Assembly (NCBI RefSeq): GCF_000737865.1
Contig: NZ_CP007287.1
Span: 1,142,251 to 1,206,250 of the forward strand
Direction of reading: 5' to 3'
Length of the DNA: 64,000 nucleotides
From: Bifidobacterium coryneforme
GTDB lineage: Bacteria; Actinomycetota; Actinomycetes; Actinomycetales; Bifidobacteriaceae
Shown here in pieces: positions 27,650-38,036 of the stretch. Position numbers and translations under genes: made by a program. The notes beneath the pieces are model-generated. The model had not been told where the DNA came from, searched no databases, and saw only the letters and a list, made by a program, of their open reading frames with translations. Numbering within the stretch: position 1 is the stretch's first letter; every line of letters begins with the position of its first letter.

Positions 27650-27723
27650 AACACGCCGTACCGAACTGTGAGACATCCTCGCCAGGGAGAACCGATACCA
27701 TGCGGACAGCAAGGGCAGGCAGT

Positions 27724-28350
27724 CTAGTGCATCAGTACAACCTCAACGGGGCTTCCGGCCTCGGCCATCTGCTCGACCTGGGCGATACCGAGCTGGGCAG
27801 CCACATCCTGAGCGGTCGCCTTGTCGGCCTCATTCTGGTACCAGACCACATCGGACGCAGGCAGGCTCCCCGTCGGGTTGCTCGCAGTGACCGCACCATA
27901 CCCGGCATTGACCAGAATCTGGCGCTTGCCTCCCGCATAGCCGCTTACACCTGTGCCATTGACGATCAGCACCCGGGTGTTCTTGTCGATCACCGGGGCC
28001 GGCGTGGAGGGTGTCTGACTAGGCTCCTGAACCGGCGAAGACGGGGCCGATGTGGTTTCCTCTGTCTTCTCGCTCGGCGTGGAGGTCGATTTCCTGCTGA
28101 TGGAGGGCTTCTTGATGGCCTGAGAGGTCGACGCAGGCTTCTGCTGCTGCCAGGGAAGGAATCCACTGACACCCGCCCAGACGCCCACACCGCACACGAC
28201 GGCAAGAAGAACCACAATCAGGTATGGCAGTGCCCTGATCCACAGGGACTTGGGACCGCGATGCACACCCACAGGCCCCTTGGGCGGATTGTCGAATTCA
28301 TCCTGACCCTGTGGGGACTTGTCGGTCTGACCCGCCTGAATGCTAGCCAT
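27724..28350 (-). CDS. LytR C-terminal-domain membrane protein
   Basis: 208 residues from ATG 28350, with GGAG upstream. A cytoplasmic N-terminus of ~40 residues precedes one membrane helix ([19 protein letters not shown]). A Ser/Thr/Pro-rich linker (about residues 75-120) spans the wall. The LytR_C domain occupies about 125-208 ([19 protein letters not shown]). The catalytic LytR-CpsA-Psr domain is absent, so this is a stand-alone LytR_C protein, probably at the cell envelope. A perfect TATAAT lies 34 bases upstream. It is divergent from ung. Confidence 0.87.
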   Translation of the reverse strand: MASIQAGQTDKSPQGQDEFDNPPKGPVGVHRGPKSLWIRALPYLIVVLLAVVCGVGVWAGVSGFLPWQQQKPASTSQAIKKPSISRKSTSTPSEKTEETTSAPSSPVQEPSQTPSTPAPVIDKNTRVLIVNGTGVSGYAGGKRQILVNAGYGAVTASNPTGSLPASDVVWYQNEADKATAQDVAAQLGIAQVEQMAEAGSPVEVVLMH

Positions 28351-28383
28351 GAAACACTCCTCTGCTCGCCTGAAACCGGCACT

Positions 28384-28389
28384 ATTATA
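28384..28389 (-). promoter_or_regulatory. -10 element for the LytR_C gene
   Basis: Perfect TATAAT on the minus strand, 34 bases before the ATG at 28350. The -35 region is weak. Confidence 0.5.
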
Positions 28390-28458
28390 TGTAAGCTTAG
28401 CGAGCAGCCAGGTCATGACCCTGCATACCCCACCTGTCCATACGATTCCCAGGCGCGT

Positions 28459-28464
28459 TATAGT
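28459..28464 (+). promoter_or_regulatory. -10 box of leaderless ung transcript
   Basis: TATAGT (TANNNT) ends exactly 6 bases before the ung ATG at 28471. No ribosome-binding site is present, so the mRNA is very likely leaderless. Confidence 0.6.
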
Positions 28465-28470
28465 GTCCAC

Positions 28471-29259
28471 ATGAGCACAGACCAGTCATCTCCAACCCCT
28501 TCGGGCGAGCCGGCCCCCAGTTCGCCAGATACCCGCCAGGCCGTCAAGGAAGGACAGGGGAACACCCGCCGCAAGCCCCTGGGCGAGCTGGTCGATCCGG
28601 GCTGGGCCAAGGCTCTGGCCCCCGTGGAACCGAACATCCACCACATGGGTGATTTCCTGCGCCAGGAATTGGCACAGGGGCACCGATACCTGCCGGCAAG
28701 CAGGAACATCCTCCGGGCATTCACGATCCCCTTTGACTCCATCAAGGTTCTGATAGTCGGCCAGGACCCCTACCCCACCCCCGGCAATCCTGTCGGCCTC
28801 AGTTTCTGCGTGGACCCGGCAGTCAGTCCCATTCCCGGTTCACTGCGCAATATTTATACGGAGCTGACCGACGACCTGGGTCTGCCCACCCCCTCCAATG
28901 GAGATCTGACCCCTTGGACCCAACGGGGTGTCATGCTCCTGAACCGATGCCTGACCGTTCAGGTGGGCAAACCCGCCAGCCACCGCAACAAGGGTTGGGA
29001 GGAAATCACCGATGAGGCCATCAGGGCCCTGAACGACCGGCAGGATGCCCAGGGGCGACCCCTTCCTCTTGTGGCCATCCTCTGGGGCAGGCAGGCGCAA
29101 AGCCTGGAACCCCTCCTGACCAAGGCGGCCATCATCAAATCGCCCCATCCCAGCCCCATGTCCGCACGGTACGGGTTCTTCGGATCCAAACCCTTCTCCA
29201 AGGCCAACCAAGCCCTTGAGAGCATGGGGACCAGTCCGATTGACTGGTCCCTGACCTGA
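28471..29259 (+). CDS. ung: uracil-DNA glycosylase (family 1)
   Basis: 262 residues. The catalytic motif [16 protein letters not shown] (Asp99) and the minor-groove loop [18 protein letters not shown] are both intact. In between, [16 protein letters not shown] carries the usual uracil-recognition region. An extra ~40 residues at the N-terminus are polar and Pro/Ser-rich, unlike the compact E. coli enzyme. Ung removes uracil from DNA at the start of base-excision repair. The start at 28471 is chosen by the -10 box placed 6 bases before it; a longer open frame runs upstream but crosses the divergent promoter. Confidence 0.95.
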   Translation: MSTDQSSPTPSGEPAPSSPDTRQAVKEGQGNTRRKPLGELVDPGWAKALAPVEPNIHHMGDFLRQELAQGHRYLPASRNILRAFTIPFDSIKVLIVGQDPYPTPGNPVGLSFCVDPAVSPIPGSLRNIYTELTDDLGLPTPSNGDLTPWTQRGVMLLNRCLTVQVGKPASHRNKGWEEITDEAIRALNDRQDAQGRPLPLVAILWGRQAQSLEPLLTKAAIIKSPHPSPMSARYGFFGSKPFSKANQALESMGTSPIDWSLT

Positions 29260-29279
29260 CCAAACCCTGCCCGGTCAGG
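29255..29279 (+). terminator. weak hairpin at the end of ung
   Basis: CCTGACC (29255-29261) pairs with GGTCAGG (29273-29279); the stem overlaps the ung stop codon. Only a short pyrimidine run follows. Confidence 0.4.
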
Positions 29280-29322
29280 AGTCTTTCCATGCGGCTTTTC
29301 GACCCTCGTCAGGAAAGACCGT

Positions 29323-29328
29323 TACCAT
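29323..29328 (+). promoter_or_regulatory. -10 box of the MoxR-VWA operon, leaderless
   Basis: TACCAT (TANNNT) ends 7 bases before the ATG at 29336. It overlaps an earlier in-frame ATG at 29327, so the later ATG is the better start. An inverted repeat GTCTTTCC (29281-29288) / GGAAAGAC (29312-29319) lies just upstream. Confidence 0.45.
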
Positions 29329-29335
29329 GGCACCT

Positions 29336-30405
<1,070 letters not shown>

Positions 30406-30409
<4 letters not shown>

Positions 30410-31371
30410 TCGGTGACCGCGGACACCAGGACCCGGTCAGACGGCGAATCGAAGCACTGGGGTCCAGCTTGAGCCTGCCCACCGTACGCAAGGCCATGGG
30501 AATCCTCGAGGGGGAACACCCCTCGGGGTTACGTGGAAACGGGTATGATACGGCCGGAATCCGGGCCTATGAGCCCGGCGATGAAACCCGGCTGATCGAC
30601 TGGAAATCCTCAGCCAAGATAGGCAGGCCCATGGTGGTCGACAAGGAGCGACAGCTGACCAGCAAGGTCTGGCTCCTCCTCGACGTCGGACGGGAGATGA
30701 CCGGCACCTGCCCCAGTGGCGAGCAGGCGATACAGGTCGCAGCCAATGCGCTCTGCATGTTTGCGGCACTCTCGCTGAGACGATCCGACGAGGTAAGCCT
30801 GGTCCTGGCCGACAGCTCCACCATCACCCGTATACCCTGCCACGGAGGATTCGCCCAGTTCGAGCAGACCCTTGACCGAACCCTCCTGAACCGCCAAAGC
30901 ACGGGCAGGAACATCGAGGCTCTCCTGGACTATGCCAACAGGCTCCAGGACAGGCACTCCCTCCTGGTCCTGGCCACGGACGAGACCGCCCTGAACGGGG
31001 ACCATCTGGACATGATTCACCGATTGGCCCAGACCCACCCGCTCAACCTGGTCTCCGTACGCCTCCTCAACCCCCTACGCGCGGAGGGCGGGCCGGGCCC
31101 GGTCTATGAGGCCCAGACCGGCCGAAAGGTCCCGGCCTTCCTGCAGACCGAGCGTACCGGGCAGGAGGTGGCGGTGCACCGGGAATACATGGCCGCCGCC
31201 CTGAAGCAAGAACTGGCCCGGAGTGGTTCCACACTGGTCAGGGCCGAATCCAGTCAGACCATGTTCGATCAGTTCATCCATCTTTTGTCGGTCGCCTTGC
31301 CCGCGTCTTCCATGGGGAATCCCCCAGGACGGCCCGGCTTGATTTCAGGACTTGGGAGGACGGGCCGGTGA
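30406..31371 (+). CDS. DUF58 domain-containing protein
   Basis: 321 residues, starting at ATG 30406 inside the end of moxR. The DUF58 signature YEPGDETRLIDWKSSAK sits near residues 50-66. It is followed by a VWA-like fold with LLLDVGREM, where the usual MIDAS Asp-x-Ser is partly replaced. Unlike many DUF58 proteins it has no N-terminal membrane helices and is probably cytoplasmic. The gene order MoxR-DUF58-VWA is a well known conserved module whose substrate is often unknown. The next start (GTG 31368) overlaps its stop. Confidence 0.92.
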
Positions 31372-31898
31372 CACCCATGCAGAACCAACCGATATCAGCT
31401 CAGAAACTTGAACCCCTTCCCTCCATGGAACAGCCCGGATGGCTCCTCGGACTTACTCTGATCTGCATCTTCCTTGCCGTTCTGACGATTGCCCTGGCCA
31501 TATTCCTCCCCCGATTCCGCCAGGTACAGGAAAAATCCAGGAGCAGCCTTGTGCAGGTCAGCCCCAAGGAGGACTGCCTGGCCCGAATCGATCAGGTCGT
31601 CACCGATTACAAGGCCGGCAAGTCAACACGGGATCAGACCTTGAAGGATCTGGCGGGGATAGCCCGCCGGTTCGCCTCCCAGGCATGGAGCCGGGATATG
31701 AGCGCGAAGACCCTGACAGAGATCAAAATCCAGCCCAGAACCAGCAGTACGTCACAGGGGCTTGACCTCCTCCGTCAGACCATCGACGCTCTGTATCCGC
31801 CGGAATTCGCTCCGCCGGCTGAAATGAGCGGCTCCTCCCCCGTCTCCGTGGACCAGGCCGCCGAGTGGGTACGGGCCCTGATCGAAAGGTGGCGCTGA
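31368..31898 (+). CDS. small single-pass membrane protein of the MoxR-VWA operon
   Basis: 176 residues from GTG 31368, overlapping the DUF58 stop as GTGA; an ATG at 31377 is a possible later start. One membrane helix (WLLGLTLICIFLAVLTIALAIFL, about 27-49) is followed by a ~125-residue cytoplasmic or extracellular helical domain. In position and layout it resembles the DUF4381-type protein seen between DUF58 and VWA genes in other bacteria, but I cannot show the family by motif. Its stop shares a base with the next ATG (TGATG). Confidence 0.85.
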   Translation: MTPMQNQPISAQKLEPLPSMEQPGWLLGLTLICIFLAVLTIALAIFLPRFRQVQEKSRSSLVQVSPKEDCLARIDQVVTDYKAGKSTRDQTLKDLAGIARRFASQAWSRDMSAKTLTEIKIQPRTSSTSQGLDLLRQTIDALYPPEFAPPAEMSGSSPVSVDQAAEWVRALIERWR

Positions 31899-32989
31899 TG
31901 AGCATCGGTCAGGTGACCTGGCGCTGGCCCTGGATCATGGCCCTGGTCCTGGCAGTATCCATAGTGGTGGCCCTGGCGGTCTTCTGGGTCGAATCCAGGC
32001 GAGATGTCCATGGACGGAACAACAAGCAGGAAGAGGCACGGATCGAGGTCTGGAGCCTGGACGATGACCTGAATACCGAGGCCGGTGTCGGGCTCTTCCG
32101 CCAGTGGCGGAGTCTGGGTCGTCTGGCCTGCCTGCTCCTGATTCTGACCCTCCTGGCCGGTATCGGTCTGGCAGGACGTCCTTCAACCGTCGATGCGACC
32201 CAGGAAACCGGTCACAGCAGGGATATCGTTCTCTGCCTGGACGTCTCCGGTTCCACCCTCCCATATGACCAACAGGTCCTGGCATCCTACCTGGACCTGG
32301 TCGGGAGGTTCAGGGGGGAACGAATCGCTCTGAGCATCTTCAATTCCACCTCGCGCACAGTCTTCCCCCTGACAGACGACTACGACATGGTCACCAAGGA
32401 ACTGCGCAGGGCCAACGACATCCTCAAAGGGGTCCAATCCCAGGACGAAATCGACAAGATGAGCGACCAGCAGTACCAGGACGTCAGCGATTGGCTGGAA
32501 GGAACCCAGAACCGCAAGGACACCACCTCCCTGATCGGCGATGGTCTCATCGGCTGCGCCAGCCTCCTTCCCGGTTTCACCACCAAGGATGCAGGTAAGC
32601 AACAGGGTAAGGGGCGCGCCGCCTCGGTGGTCCTGGCCACCGACAACGTGGTCTCGGGAGAGCCGACGTACACCTTGGAGGAGGCCCTCAATCTGACCTC
32701 AAGAACCGGAATCGCCGTGGACGGCCTCTATTCGGGCCCCAAGGAGAGCATCTCGGACGACAGCACCCAGGAGATGCGCCGTCTGATCGAATCGCACCAA
32801 GGCATATTCCTGCTTCAACAGAACGGTGATTCCATCGACTCACTGGTAAGGCAGATCGAACAACGCCATGGCGGCAACCCGGGCACCATCAGGCAATCGA
32901 GTCAGGTGGACTCCCCCGGCTGGTGGGTCCTTGCCATGAGCCTGACCCTGGGCGGATACCTGATTCTGGTCTGGAGGCTGAAGCGGTGA
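31898..32989 (+). CDS. von Willebrand factor A domain membrane protein (first)
   Basis: 363 residues from ATG 31898. Two membrane helices at the N-terminus (about 12-30 and 76-92) frame a charged loop. The VWA domain has the MIDAS motif DIVLCLDVSGST (Asp115, Ser117, Ser119), a Thr region in NRKDTTSLIGDGLIG and the Asp in VLATDNVV. A final helix (WWVLAMSLTLGGYLILVW) anchors the C-terminus. This is the BatA/BatB-like architecture, with the VWA domain between membrane helices. The next gene starts at a GTG overlapping the stop. Confidence 0.92.
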   Translation: MSIGQVTWRWPWIMALVLAVSIVVALAVFWVESRRDVHGRNNKQEEARIEVWSLDDDLNTEAGVGLFRQWRSLGRLACLLLILTLLAGIGLAGRPSTVDATQETGHSRDIVLCLDVSGSTLPYDQQVLASYLDLVGRFRGERIALSIFNSTSRTVFPLTDDYDMVTKELRRANDILKGVQSQDEIDKMSDQQYQDVSDWLEGTQNRKDTTSLIGDGLIGCASLLPGFTTKDAGKQQGKGRAASVVLATDNVVSGEPTYTLEEALNLTSRTGIAVDGLYSGPKESISDDSTQEMRRLIESHQGIFLLQQNGDSIDSLVRQIEQRHGGNPGTIRQSSQVDSPGWWVLAMSLTLGGYLILVWRLKR

Positions 32990-34035
32990 ACATCCTGAAC
33001 GGTCTGACCCTGTCCCCCTCCCTGGGATGGGTGGGTGGAGGAATACTGGCCTCTGTCCTCGTGATCCTGGCAATATCCATCCCCATCGCCCACCACAGGA
33101 CCAGGGGCCATACGGACGCAGGCACCCTGTCGATGGTGCGGCGAACGGCCATGGTGCTCGTCCTGGCTCTTATGGTTCTGACACCCAGCTCAGTCAGTCA
33201 GACCACCAACCGGGCAGTCAACGCCACCGATGTATATATAGCGGTCGACGTGACAGGATCCATGTCCGTCAAGGATGCCGCCTACGGGGATCACACCGGC
33301 ATCTCACGTCTGGAAGCCGCGCGCCTCGCCGTTGCCGACCTGACCAGTGCCTATCCGGATGCCTCTTTCGCGGCTCTCCGCTTTGGGGCATCCGGCACCC
33401 TGGACCTTCCCCTGACGCCGGATGACAGGGCCGTCGGAAACTGGGCCCGGGGGTTGCGGACGGAGCCCACCTCCCAATCGACGGGCTCCAACCTGGATGC
33501 CCCCCTGGACCAGCTTGTCCTCTCCATGAAGGAGACCCGTGAGCACCACCCGGATGACCGCATACTGCTCTATCTGATCACCGACGGTGAGCAGACAAGC
33601 AATCACTCCAGACGCTCCTTCTCGGCCTTGCGCGCCTATCTGGACGATGCCTTCGTGCTGGGAACAGGCTCCAGCGAGGGCGGGCGGATCCCCGTCAGCC
33701 CGGACTCCCTGGGCACCGATGAAGAGAACCCACCTACCGAAGCGGATCAATGGGTCAATGACCCCCAGACCGGTCAGCCCGGTATCTCCGTCATGGACGA
33801 AAAGAACCTGAAGGCCTTGGCAGACGAAATGAGCGGCTCATACGAGCATCTCGGCCAGGGGCGAACGTTGGATTCCGGGAACACGGCCAAGGCCTCGAAG
33901 CGGTATCGGGTGACCACGGTGACCAAGACCCGGCAGCATGTCACACCACTGGTCTGGCCTCTGACCTTGGTGGAAGCCGCCCTCCTGATCTGGGAACTGG
34001 CCGATTGGATCCGCACCTCAAGGAGACTCCTATGA
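32986..34035 (+). CDS. von Willebrand factor A domain membrane protein (second)
   Basis: 349 residues from GTG 32986 (GTGA overlap with the previous stop). Two N-terminal membrane helices (about 16-36 and 53-70) precede the VWA domain. MIDAS is VYIAVDVTGSMS, with Asp88, Thr90 and Ser92, and LITDGEQTS is the distal Asp. A C-terminal helix (LVWPLTLVEAALLIWELADWI, about 325-343) closes the protein. Two VWA proteins in tandem suggest a heterodimeric complex handled by the MoxR ATPase. The stop overlaps the next ATG. Confidence 0.93.
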   Translation: MNILNGLTLSPSLGWVGGGILASVLVILAISIPIAHHRTRGHTDAGTLSMVRRTAMVLVLALMVLTPSSVSQTTNRAVNATDVYIAVDVTGSMSVKDAAYGDHTGISRLEAARLAVADLTSAYPDASFAALRFGASGTLDLPLTPDDRAVGNWARGLRTEPTSQSTGSNLDAPLDQLVLSMKETREHHPDDRILLYLITDGEQTSNHSRRSFSALRAYLDDAFVLGTGSSEGGRIPVSPDSLGTDEENPPTEADQWVNDPQTGQPGISVMDEKNLKALADEMSGSYEHLGQGRTLDSGNTAKASKRYRVTTVTKTRQHVTPLVWPLTLVEAALLIWELADWIRTSRRLL

Positions 34036-34607
34036 GTTCGGCAAAACAGCAACAGCCCGCGGGGATGGAAACAAAACCAGCAAACAGGAAACCCCTGCCG
34101 GGTGTCAGGATAATCCTGGTCATCCTGGGTCTGGTCATGGCCCTGGTGGCGGTCTGGGGGCTGGCCAACATCCACGCCATCAGTACCTACAATGAGGCCA
34201 CCCGGTCCCTGAACACCAGCATTGCCGAAGCCAACCGGTCCGATGCGGACCCTGACAGGATCAAGGCCATCCAGGACCAGACCGACAAGCTCTTCCATCA
34301 GGCGGAATCCTTGGGTCCGATCCTCCTGCCGGGAACCAGACAGGCCATACACAAAAGCAAGGCCGTCAGTGACAAACTGACCAGAAGGGTGACCAGGCAG
34401 ATTCGCAGTCAGGAGGTCGCCAAGGGCGAGGAAGGGCAGGCCGCCGACTTGCAGGAACAGAACGGCCAGGGGCAGCAAGGACTCACCCAGGAACAGCAGG
34501 ACAAGGTGGACGAAATCCTGAGACAGAACCAGCAGGTCCAGGATCCGTCCACAGGCCCCCAAACCAGTCAGGGGAAAGAAGACCCGAAAACAGTCAAGCC
34601 GTGGTAA
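34032..34607 (+). CDS. unknown single-pass membrane protein ending the MoxR-VWA operon
   Basis: 191 residues from ATG 34032 (ATGA overlap). A cytoplasmic N-terminus of ~28 residues and one membrane helix (IILVILGLVMALVAVWGLA) precede a soluble helical part. The second half is strongly Gln-rich (EQNGQGQQGLTQEQQ) and low-complexity. In Bat-type operons the equivalent position often holds a TPR protein; no TPR is visible here. I do not recognise the family. The coupled start shows it belongs to the operon. Confidence 0.82.
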   Translation: MSSAKQQQPAGMETKPANRKPLPGVRIILVILGLVMALVAVWGLANIHAISTYNEATRSLNTSIAEANRSDADPDRIKAIQDQTDKLFHQAESLGPILLPGTRQAIHKSKAVSDKLTRRVTRQIRSQEVAKGEEGQAADLQEQNGQGQQGLTQEQQDKVDEILRQNQQVQDPSTGPQTSQGKEDPKTVKPW

Positions 34608-34764
34608 GCATGAACTTCAAGGCACCACAGTCGACGGGCCTGTTGCTCCCCTGACTAGCTGGCGCTGAACCGAACCACGACTTGCATATCCGGTTCCTTG
34701 CGCACGTTCGACCACATTTATCCCCGAAGTTCCTCCATCCTGTCCGTCTTGGTGGAATTGGTCC

Positions 34765-35094
34765 ATGATCGATTCCCCCTCTTTCACACCGCCCGCCTTT
34801 TCGATGCAACCGGCTGCAGGACCGGACGGACCAAGCGTCGACCGTATGCTCTCCTGCAGCTGTCATCGAATCGTGGCCAGGTCTTTCGAGACGATGACCA
34901 ATCTCATCGACCAGACCGAAAGGGTGCTGGGTGATGCGCGAGTCCTGATGGATCAGGCCGGCGCAATCGACTGGGAAGGCGAGGCCGCCCAGGCGTTCAG
35001 GGCAGGTCTGGTCAGAGCCTCCGACATGGCCGACGGCCAGTTGTTCTCCTTGGTGCAGGCCAGGCGGCTCCTTGAGGAGGAGACCCGAGCATGA
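34765..35094 (+). CDS. WXG-like small helical protein
   Basis: 109 residues from ATG 34765, with GGTGGAA 8 nt upstream. The last ~70 residues form a helical hairpin with a W-x-G turn (IDWEGEAAQAFR, Trp70-Gly72) like WXG100/ESAT-6 proteins. The N-terminus is Pro-rich with a short SCSCH cluster (about 30-34). The stop overlaps the ATG of the next gene (ATGA), so it is made together with the Cys-rich alpha/beta hydrolase. This resembles a chaperone/effector pair of type VII secretion. No secretion ATPase is visible in the window. Confidence 0.78.
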   Translation: MIDSPSFTPPAFSMQPAAGPDGPSVDRMLSCSCHRIVARSFETMTNLIDQTERVLGDARVLMDQAGAIDWEGEAAQAFRAGLVRASDMADGQLFSLVQARRLLEEETRA

Positions 35095-36515
35095 GTCGCC
35101 AGGTATCCTCCCAGGTCAGTTCCAGCGGATATACCCGGGTCCAACTCGACCAAATGACCCGCGTGGCGGACAGCCTCAACCAGTTGTCCGGCAACCTCCT
35201 GTCCTTGCGGGGAGAATGGAACCTGACCGGATTGCAGCTGGAACGAAACAGGATGATTCAGACCTGTCCCTGCCTAGATGGAGGGCAGGTCCTGATTCAA
35301 GGGCACGCAGCCTTCCCCTTCGACTGCGCCATCAGGACCTGCGATTGCCGATGCGACGATTGCCGGACCCTGGCCACCATCCTGTCCGACCAGGCTGCGG
35401 CCCTGACCGAGGCCTACTCCCTTTACTCTTCAGCGGAGTCATTCGTAACCTTGCTCCTGAGAGGCCTTCTCATGACCCCCTCCTGGCCCACACCAGTGGG
35501 AAACCTGCTGACTGCGGCGGGGATATCCATCGCCGGTTATCTGGGACTGTCCCTCTTTGAAGGCCATATGATCACCATGGCGGAATTCCTCAAAAAGACG
35601 GGCTCCCTCCACCAGGAAGCACTCAGTGACCTGTCCAGTCGAATCGCTCCGCGTTCGGCGGCCCCCATAGGCCGCATTGCGGAGTGGTCGTGTTTGGCCG
35701 CCCATGGGTCCCAGCACCGGTTGGAGGTGACCCAGGTCCGTCCGACCGGCGGTGGGTTGGGAAGCGCCCACAGCATCGACCAGGCCCTGGAGAACCTACA
35801 GAATCTCGGCTCACGCGATAAGGGGTTCGCCTACGATACCGTCGCCGTTCAAAAGTACAGGGACACGGATGGAAGCACACACTGGGTGGTCTACATACCG
35901 GGAACCAGTTCCCATCGTGACTCAGCCATAGGATGGGGTCAGAATCTCCAACTCATGAGTGACACAGCGAGCACCCGTGCGGAGGCCGCATCCACCCGCC
36001 TGGTGATGGAGGCCATGCGCAGGTCCGGAATAGCACCCGGAGACCGGGTCAGTCTGGTCGGTCACTCCCAGGGAGGAATAGTGGCTGCCACCCTGTCCAG
36101 CGACATGGCGGACCAATACCGCTTCGAACACGTGGTTACGGCAGGCGCCCCCATCGCCAACCATCCCATAGCACCACAAACCTGGGTCACCAGCGTGGAG
36201 ATGAAGGAGGAGCTGGTCTCCAGCCTGGATGCCCGGGACAATACCGATACAACCAACCGTCTGACCGTCCGTGGGAGGGACGAAGGCATCTCACCGGCCT
36301 CTGTAAACGGCTCCCATGCCAGGCAACCTGTCGAGTTTTCCTCAGAAGCCGTGGAATCTACACACGGCATGAACTACCAGAGGGCCGCCTGGCGGAACGC
36401 CCTGAACAAGGGCGTGCCCAAGGCAAACGAACAGGACCGTCACTTTGCCCAATCGACCAGCGGCGACCTGGTGGAGACCGCCTACTATGAGGGGAGGCAG
36501 CCAGCCGATCGATGA
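35091..36515 (+). CDS. alpha/beta hydrolase with Cys-rich helical N-terminus
   Basis: 474 residues. Residues 1-115 are helical with an unusual cluster of eight cysteines (CPC near 59-61; CAIRTCDCRCDDC at 79-91). A hydrophobic stretch lies at about 118-155. The C-terminal half is a lipase-like hydrolase with nucleophile motif LVGHSQGGIVA (Ser326). A preceding VVYIPGTSSH could be the oxyanion region. No signal peptide is visible. It starts inside the end of the WXG-like gene. It could be a lipase/esterase exported or tethered with its partner; substrate unknown. It follows the MoxR-VWA operon but is separated by 157 bases plus the WXG-like gene. Confidence 0.82.
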   Translation: MSRQVSSQVSSSGYTRVQLDQMTRVADSLNQLSGNLLSLRGEWNLTGLQLERNRMIQTCPCLDGGQVLIQGHAAFPFDCAIRTCDCRCDDCRTLATILSDQAAALTEAYSLYSSAESFVTLLLRGLLMTPSWPTPVGNLLTAAGISIAGYLGLSLFEGHMITMAEFLKKTGSLHQEALSDLSSRIAPRSAAPIGRIAEWSCLAAHGSQHRLEVTQVRPTGGGLGSAHSIDQALENLQNLGSRDKGFAYDTVAVQKYRDTDGSTHWVVYIPGTSSHRDSAIGWGQNLQLMSDTASTRAEAASTRLVMEAMRRSGIAPGDRVSLVGHSQGGIVAATLSSDMADQYRFEHVVTAGAPIANHPIAPQTWVTSVEMKEELVSSLDARDNTDTTNRLTVRGRDEGISPASVNGSHARQPVEFSSEAVESTHGMNYQRAAWRNALNKGVPKANEQDRHFAQSTSGDLVETAYYEGRQPADR

Positions 36516-36575
36516 AGAGGTGGAGCCGAACATTCCGAACCCGGCGGTGAATGTCGTTCGGTTGGCGGTTTCGCC

Positions 36576-36581
36576 TAGACT
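36576..36581 (+). promoter_or_regulatory. possible -10 box of purB
   Basis: TAGACT ends 7 bases before the purB ATG. A good ribosome site (GGAGG) occupies that same gap, so both leaderless and normal starts are conceivable. Confidence 0.3.
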
Positions 36582-36588
36582 GGAGGTC

Positions 36589-38034
36589 ATGAACCTGAGC
36601 CGAATCACGCCTGCCATTGCACTCAGTCCTCTCGACGGTCGATACCGGATGCAGACCTCACCTTTGGTGGATTATCTGAGCGAACCGGCCCTGAACCGCG
36701 AGCGCTTGCGGGTGGAGGTCGAGTGGATGATTCTGCTGGCCAACGGGTATCCGGAGCAGGGCAACCACCCTGTTCTGCCAGGCGTTGAGCCTCTGACCGA
36801 TGACGAACAGTCCTACCTGCGCGCCATACCCGAGGATTTCGATGGCCAGGGCATCATGGAATTGGCTCAGATCGAGGCGAAGACCCATCATGACGTCAAG
36901 GCCGTGGAATACTACCTGGACCGGCGTCTGGAACAGGCCGAGGCAAGCCTGGGAGCCGATACTCAATTGCCCCGATTGAAGTCGTTGGTCCATTTCGCCT
37001 GCACCAGTGAAGACATCAACAACCTCTCTTACGCCCGGTGCATCCGTGGCGCAGTGGAGCAGGTCTGGCTCCCTGCGGCCCAGACCATTGTGGACCGTCT
37101 GTCCGAAATGGCTGTCACACATCGCGAACTGCCCATGCTGGCACTGACCCACGGTCAGCCCGCAACCCCCACCACCCTGGGTAAGGAGATGGCCGTCTAC
37201 GTATACCGGCTCAACCGCCAACTTGGCCACATCCGGCACCAGGACTATCTAGGCAAGCTCAACGGGGCCACTGGCACTTTCGGCGCCCACCTGGCCGCTG
37301 CTCCCGATGTGGATTGGGTCCGGCTCTCCAAGGAGTTCGTCACCAATCGCATGGGCCTGGTCTGGAATCCCCTGACCACCCAGATCGAGTCCCACGACTG
37401 GCAGGCCGAGCTGTACTCGGCCATCAGCCATACCGGACGGATTCTGCATAACCTGGCCGTTGACGTGTGGATGTACATCTCCCGGGGCATCTTCGCCCAG
37501 GAGCCGGTCAAGGGTGCCACGGGTTCCAGTACCATGCCCCACAAGGTCAACCCGATTCGCTTCGAGAACGCCGAGGCCAATCTGGAGATCTCCTGCGCCC
37601 TTCTGGATAGCCTGTCGTCCACGCTGACCGAGACCAGGTGGCAACGCGATCTGACCGACTCAACCACCCAACGCAACGTCGGTTCCGCCCTGGGATACAG
37701 CCTCTTGGCCCTGGACAACCTGAAGGGGGGCCTGGCGGCCATCCACCCCAACATCAAGGCCATGCAGGAGGAGCTGAACCAGAACTGGGAGGTCCTGGGC
37801 GAACCCATCCAGACCGCCATGCGGGCTGCGGGTCTTGCCGGCCGGAACGGCATGGACGACCCTTATGAACGGGTCAAGGAGCTGATGCGAGGCCATCAGA
37901 TCGGCAAGAAGGACGTCGAGGACTTCATCGACACACTGGACCTGGAGCCTGCCATGGCCGAACGGCTCAAGACGCTGACCCCGTCCTCCTACACCGGGGC
38001 CGCCGAGACATTGGTGGACTTCGACCGCGCCTGA
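36589..38034 (+). CDS. purB: adenylosuccinate lyase
   Basis: 481 residues from ATG 36589 (MNLSRITPAIALSPLDGRY), with GGAGG 3 nt upstream. The fumarase/aspartase signature GSSTMPHKVNPIRFENAE (about residues 311-328) is intact. The motif HFACTSEDINNLSYA and the catalytic TLTHGQPATPTTLGKE region are also present. PurB cleaves SAICAR and adenylosuccinate, releasing fumarate, in purine synthesis. The length (about 480) places it in the longer E. coli-like group. The membrane-protein gene behind it starts 2 bases after the stop, so they are cotranscribed. Confidence 0.96.
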   Translation: MNLSRITPAIALSPLDGRYRMQTSPLVDYLSEPALNRERLRVEVEWMILLANGYPEQGNHPVLPGVEPLTDDEQSYLRAIPEDFDGQGIMELAQIEAKTHHDVKAVEYYLDRRLEQAEASLGADTQLPRLKSLVHFACTSEDINNLSYARCIRGAVEQVWLPAAQTIVDRLSEMAVTHRELPMLALTHGQPATPTTLGKEMAVYVYRLNRQLGHIRHQDYLGKLNGATGTFGAHLAAAPDVDWVRLSKEFVTNRMGLVWNPLTTQIESHDWQAELYSAISHTGRILHNLAVDVWMYISRGIFAQEPVKGATGSSTMPHKVNPIRFENAEANLEISCALLDSLSSTLTETRWQRDLTDSTTQRNVGSALGYSLLALDNLKGGLAAIHPNIKAMQEELNQNWEVLGEPIQTAMRAAGLAGRNGMDDPYERVKELMRGHQIGKKDVEDFIDTLDLEPAMAERLKTLTPSSYTGAAETLVDFDRA

Positions 38035-38036
38035 CC

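Noticed and set aside
27700..28470. Extension of ung by ~257 codons upstream in the same frame
   Set aside because: The region is the complement of the LytR_C gene and its promoter; the TATAGT box 6 bases before ATG 28471 marks the real start.
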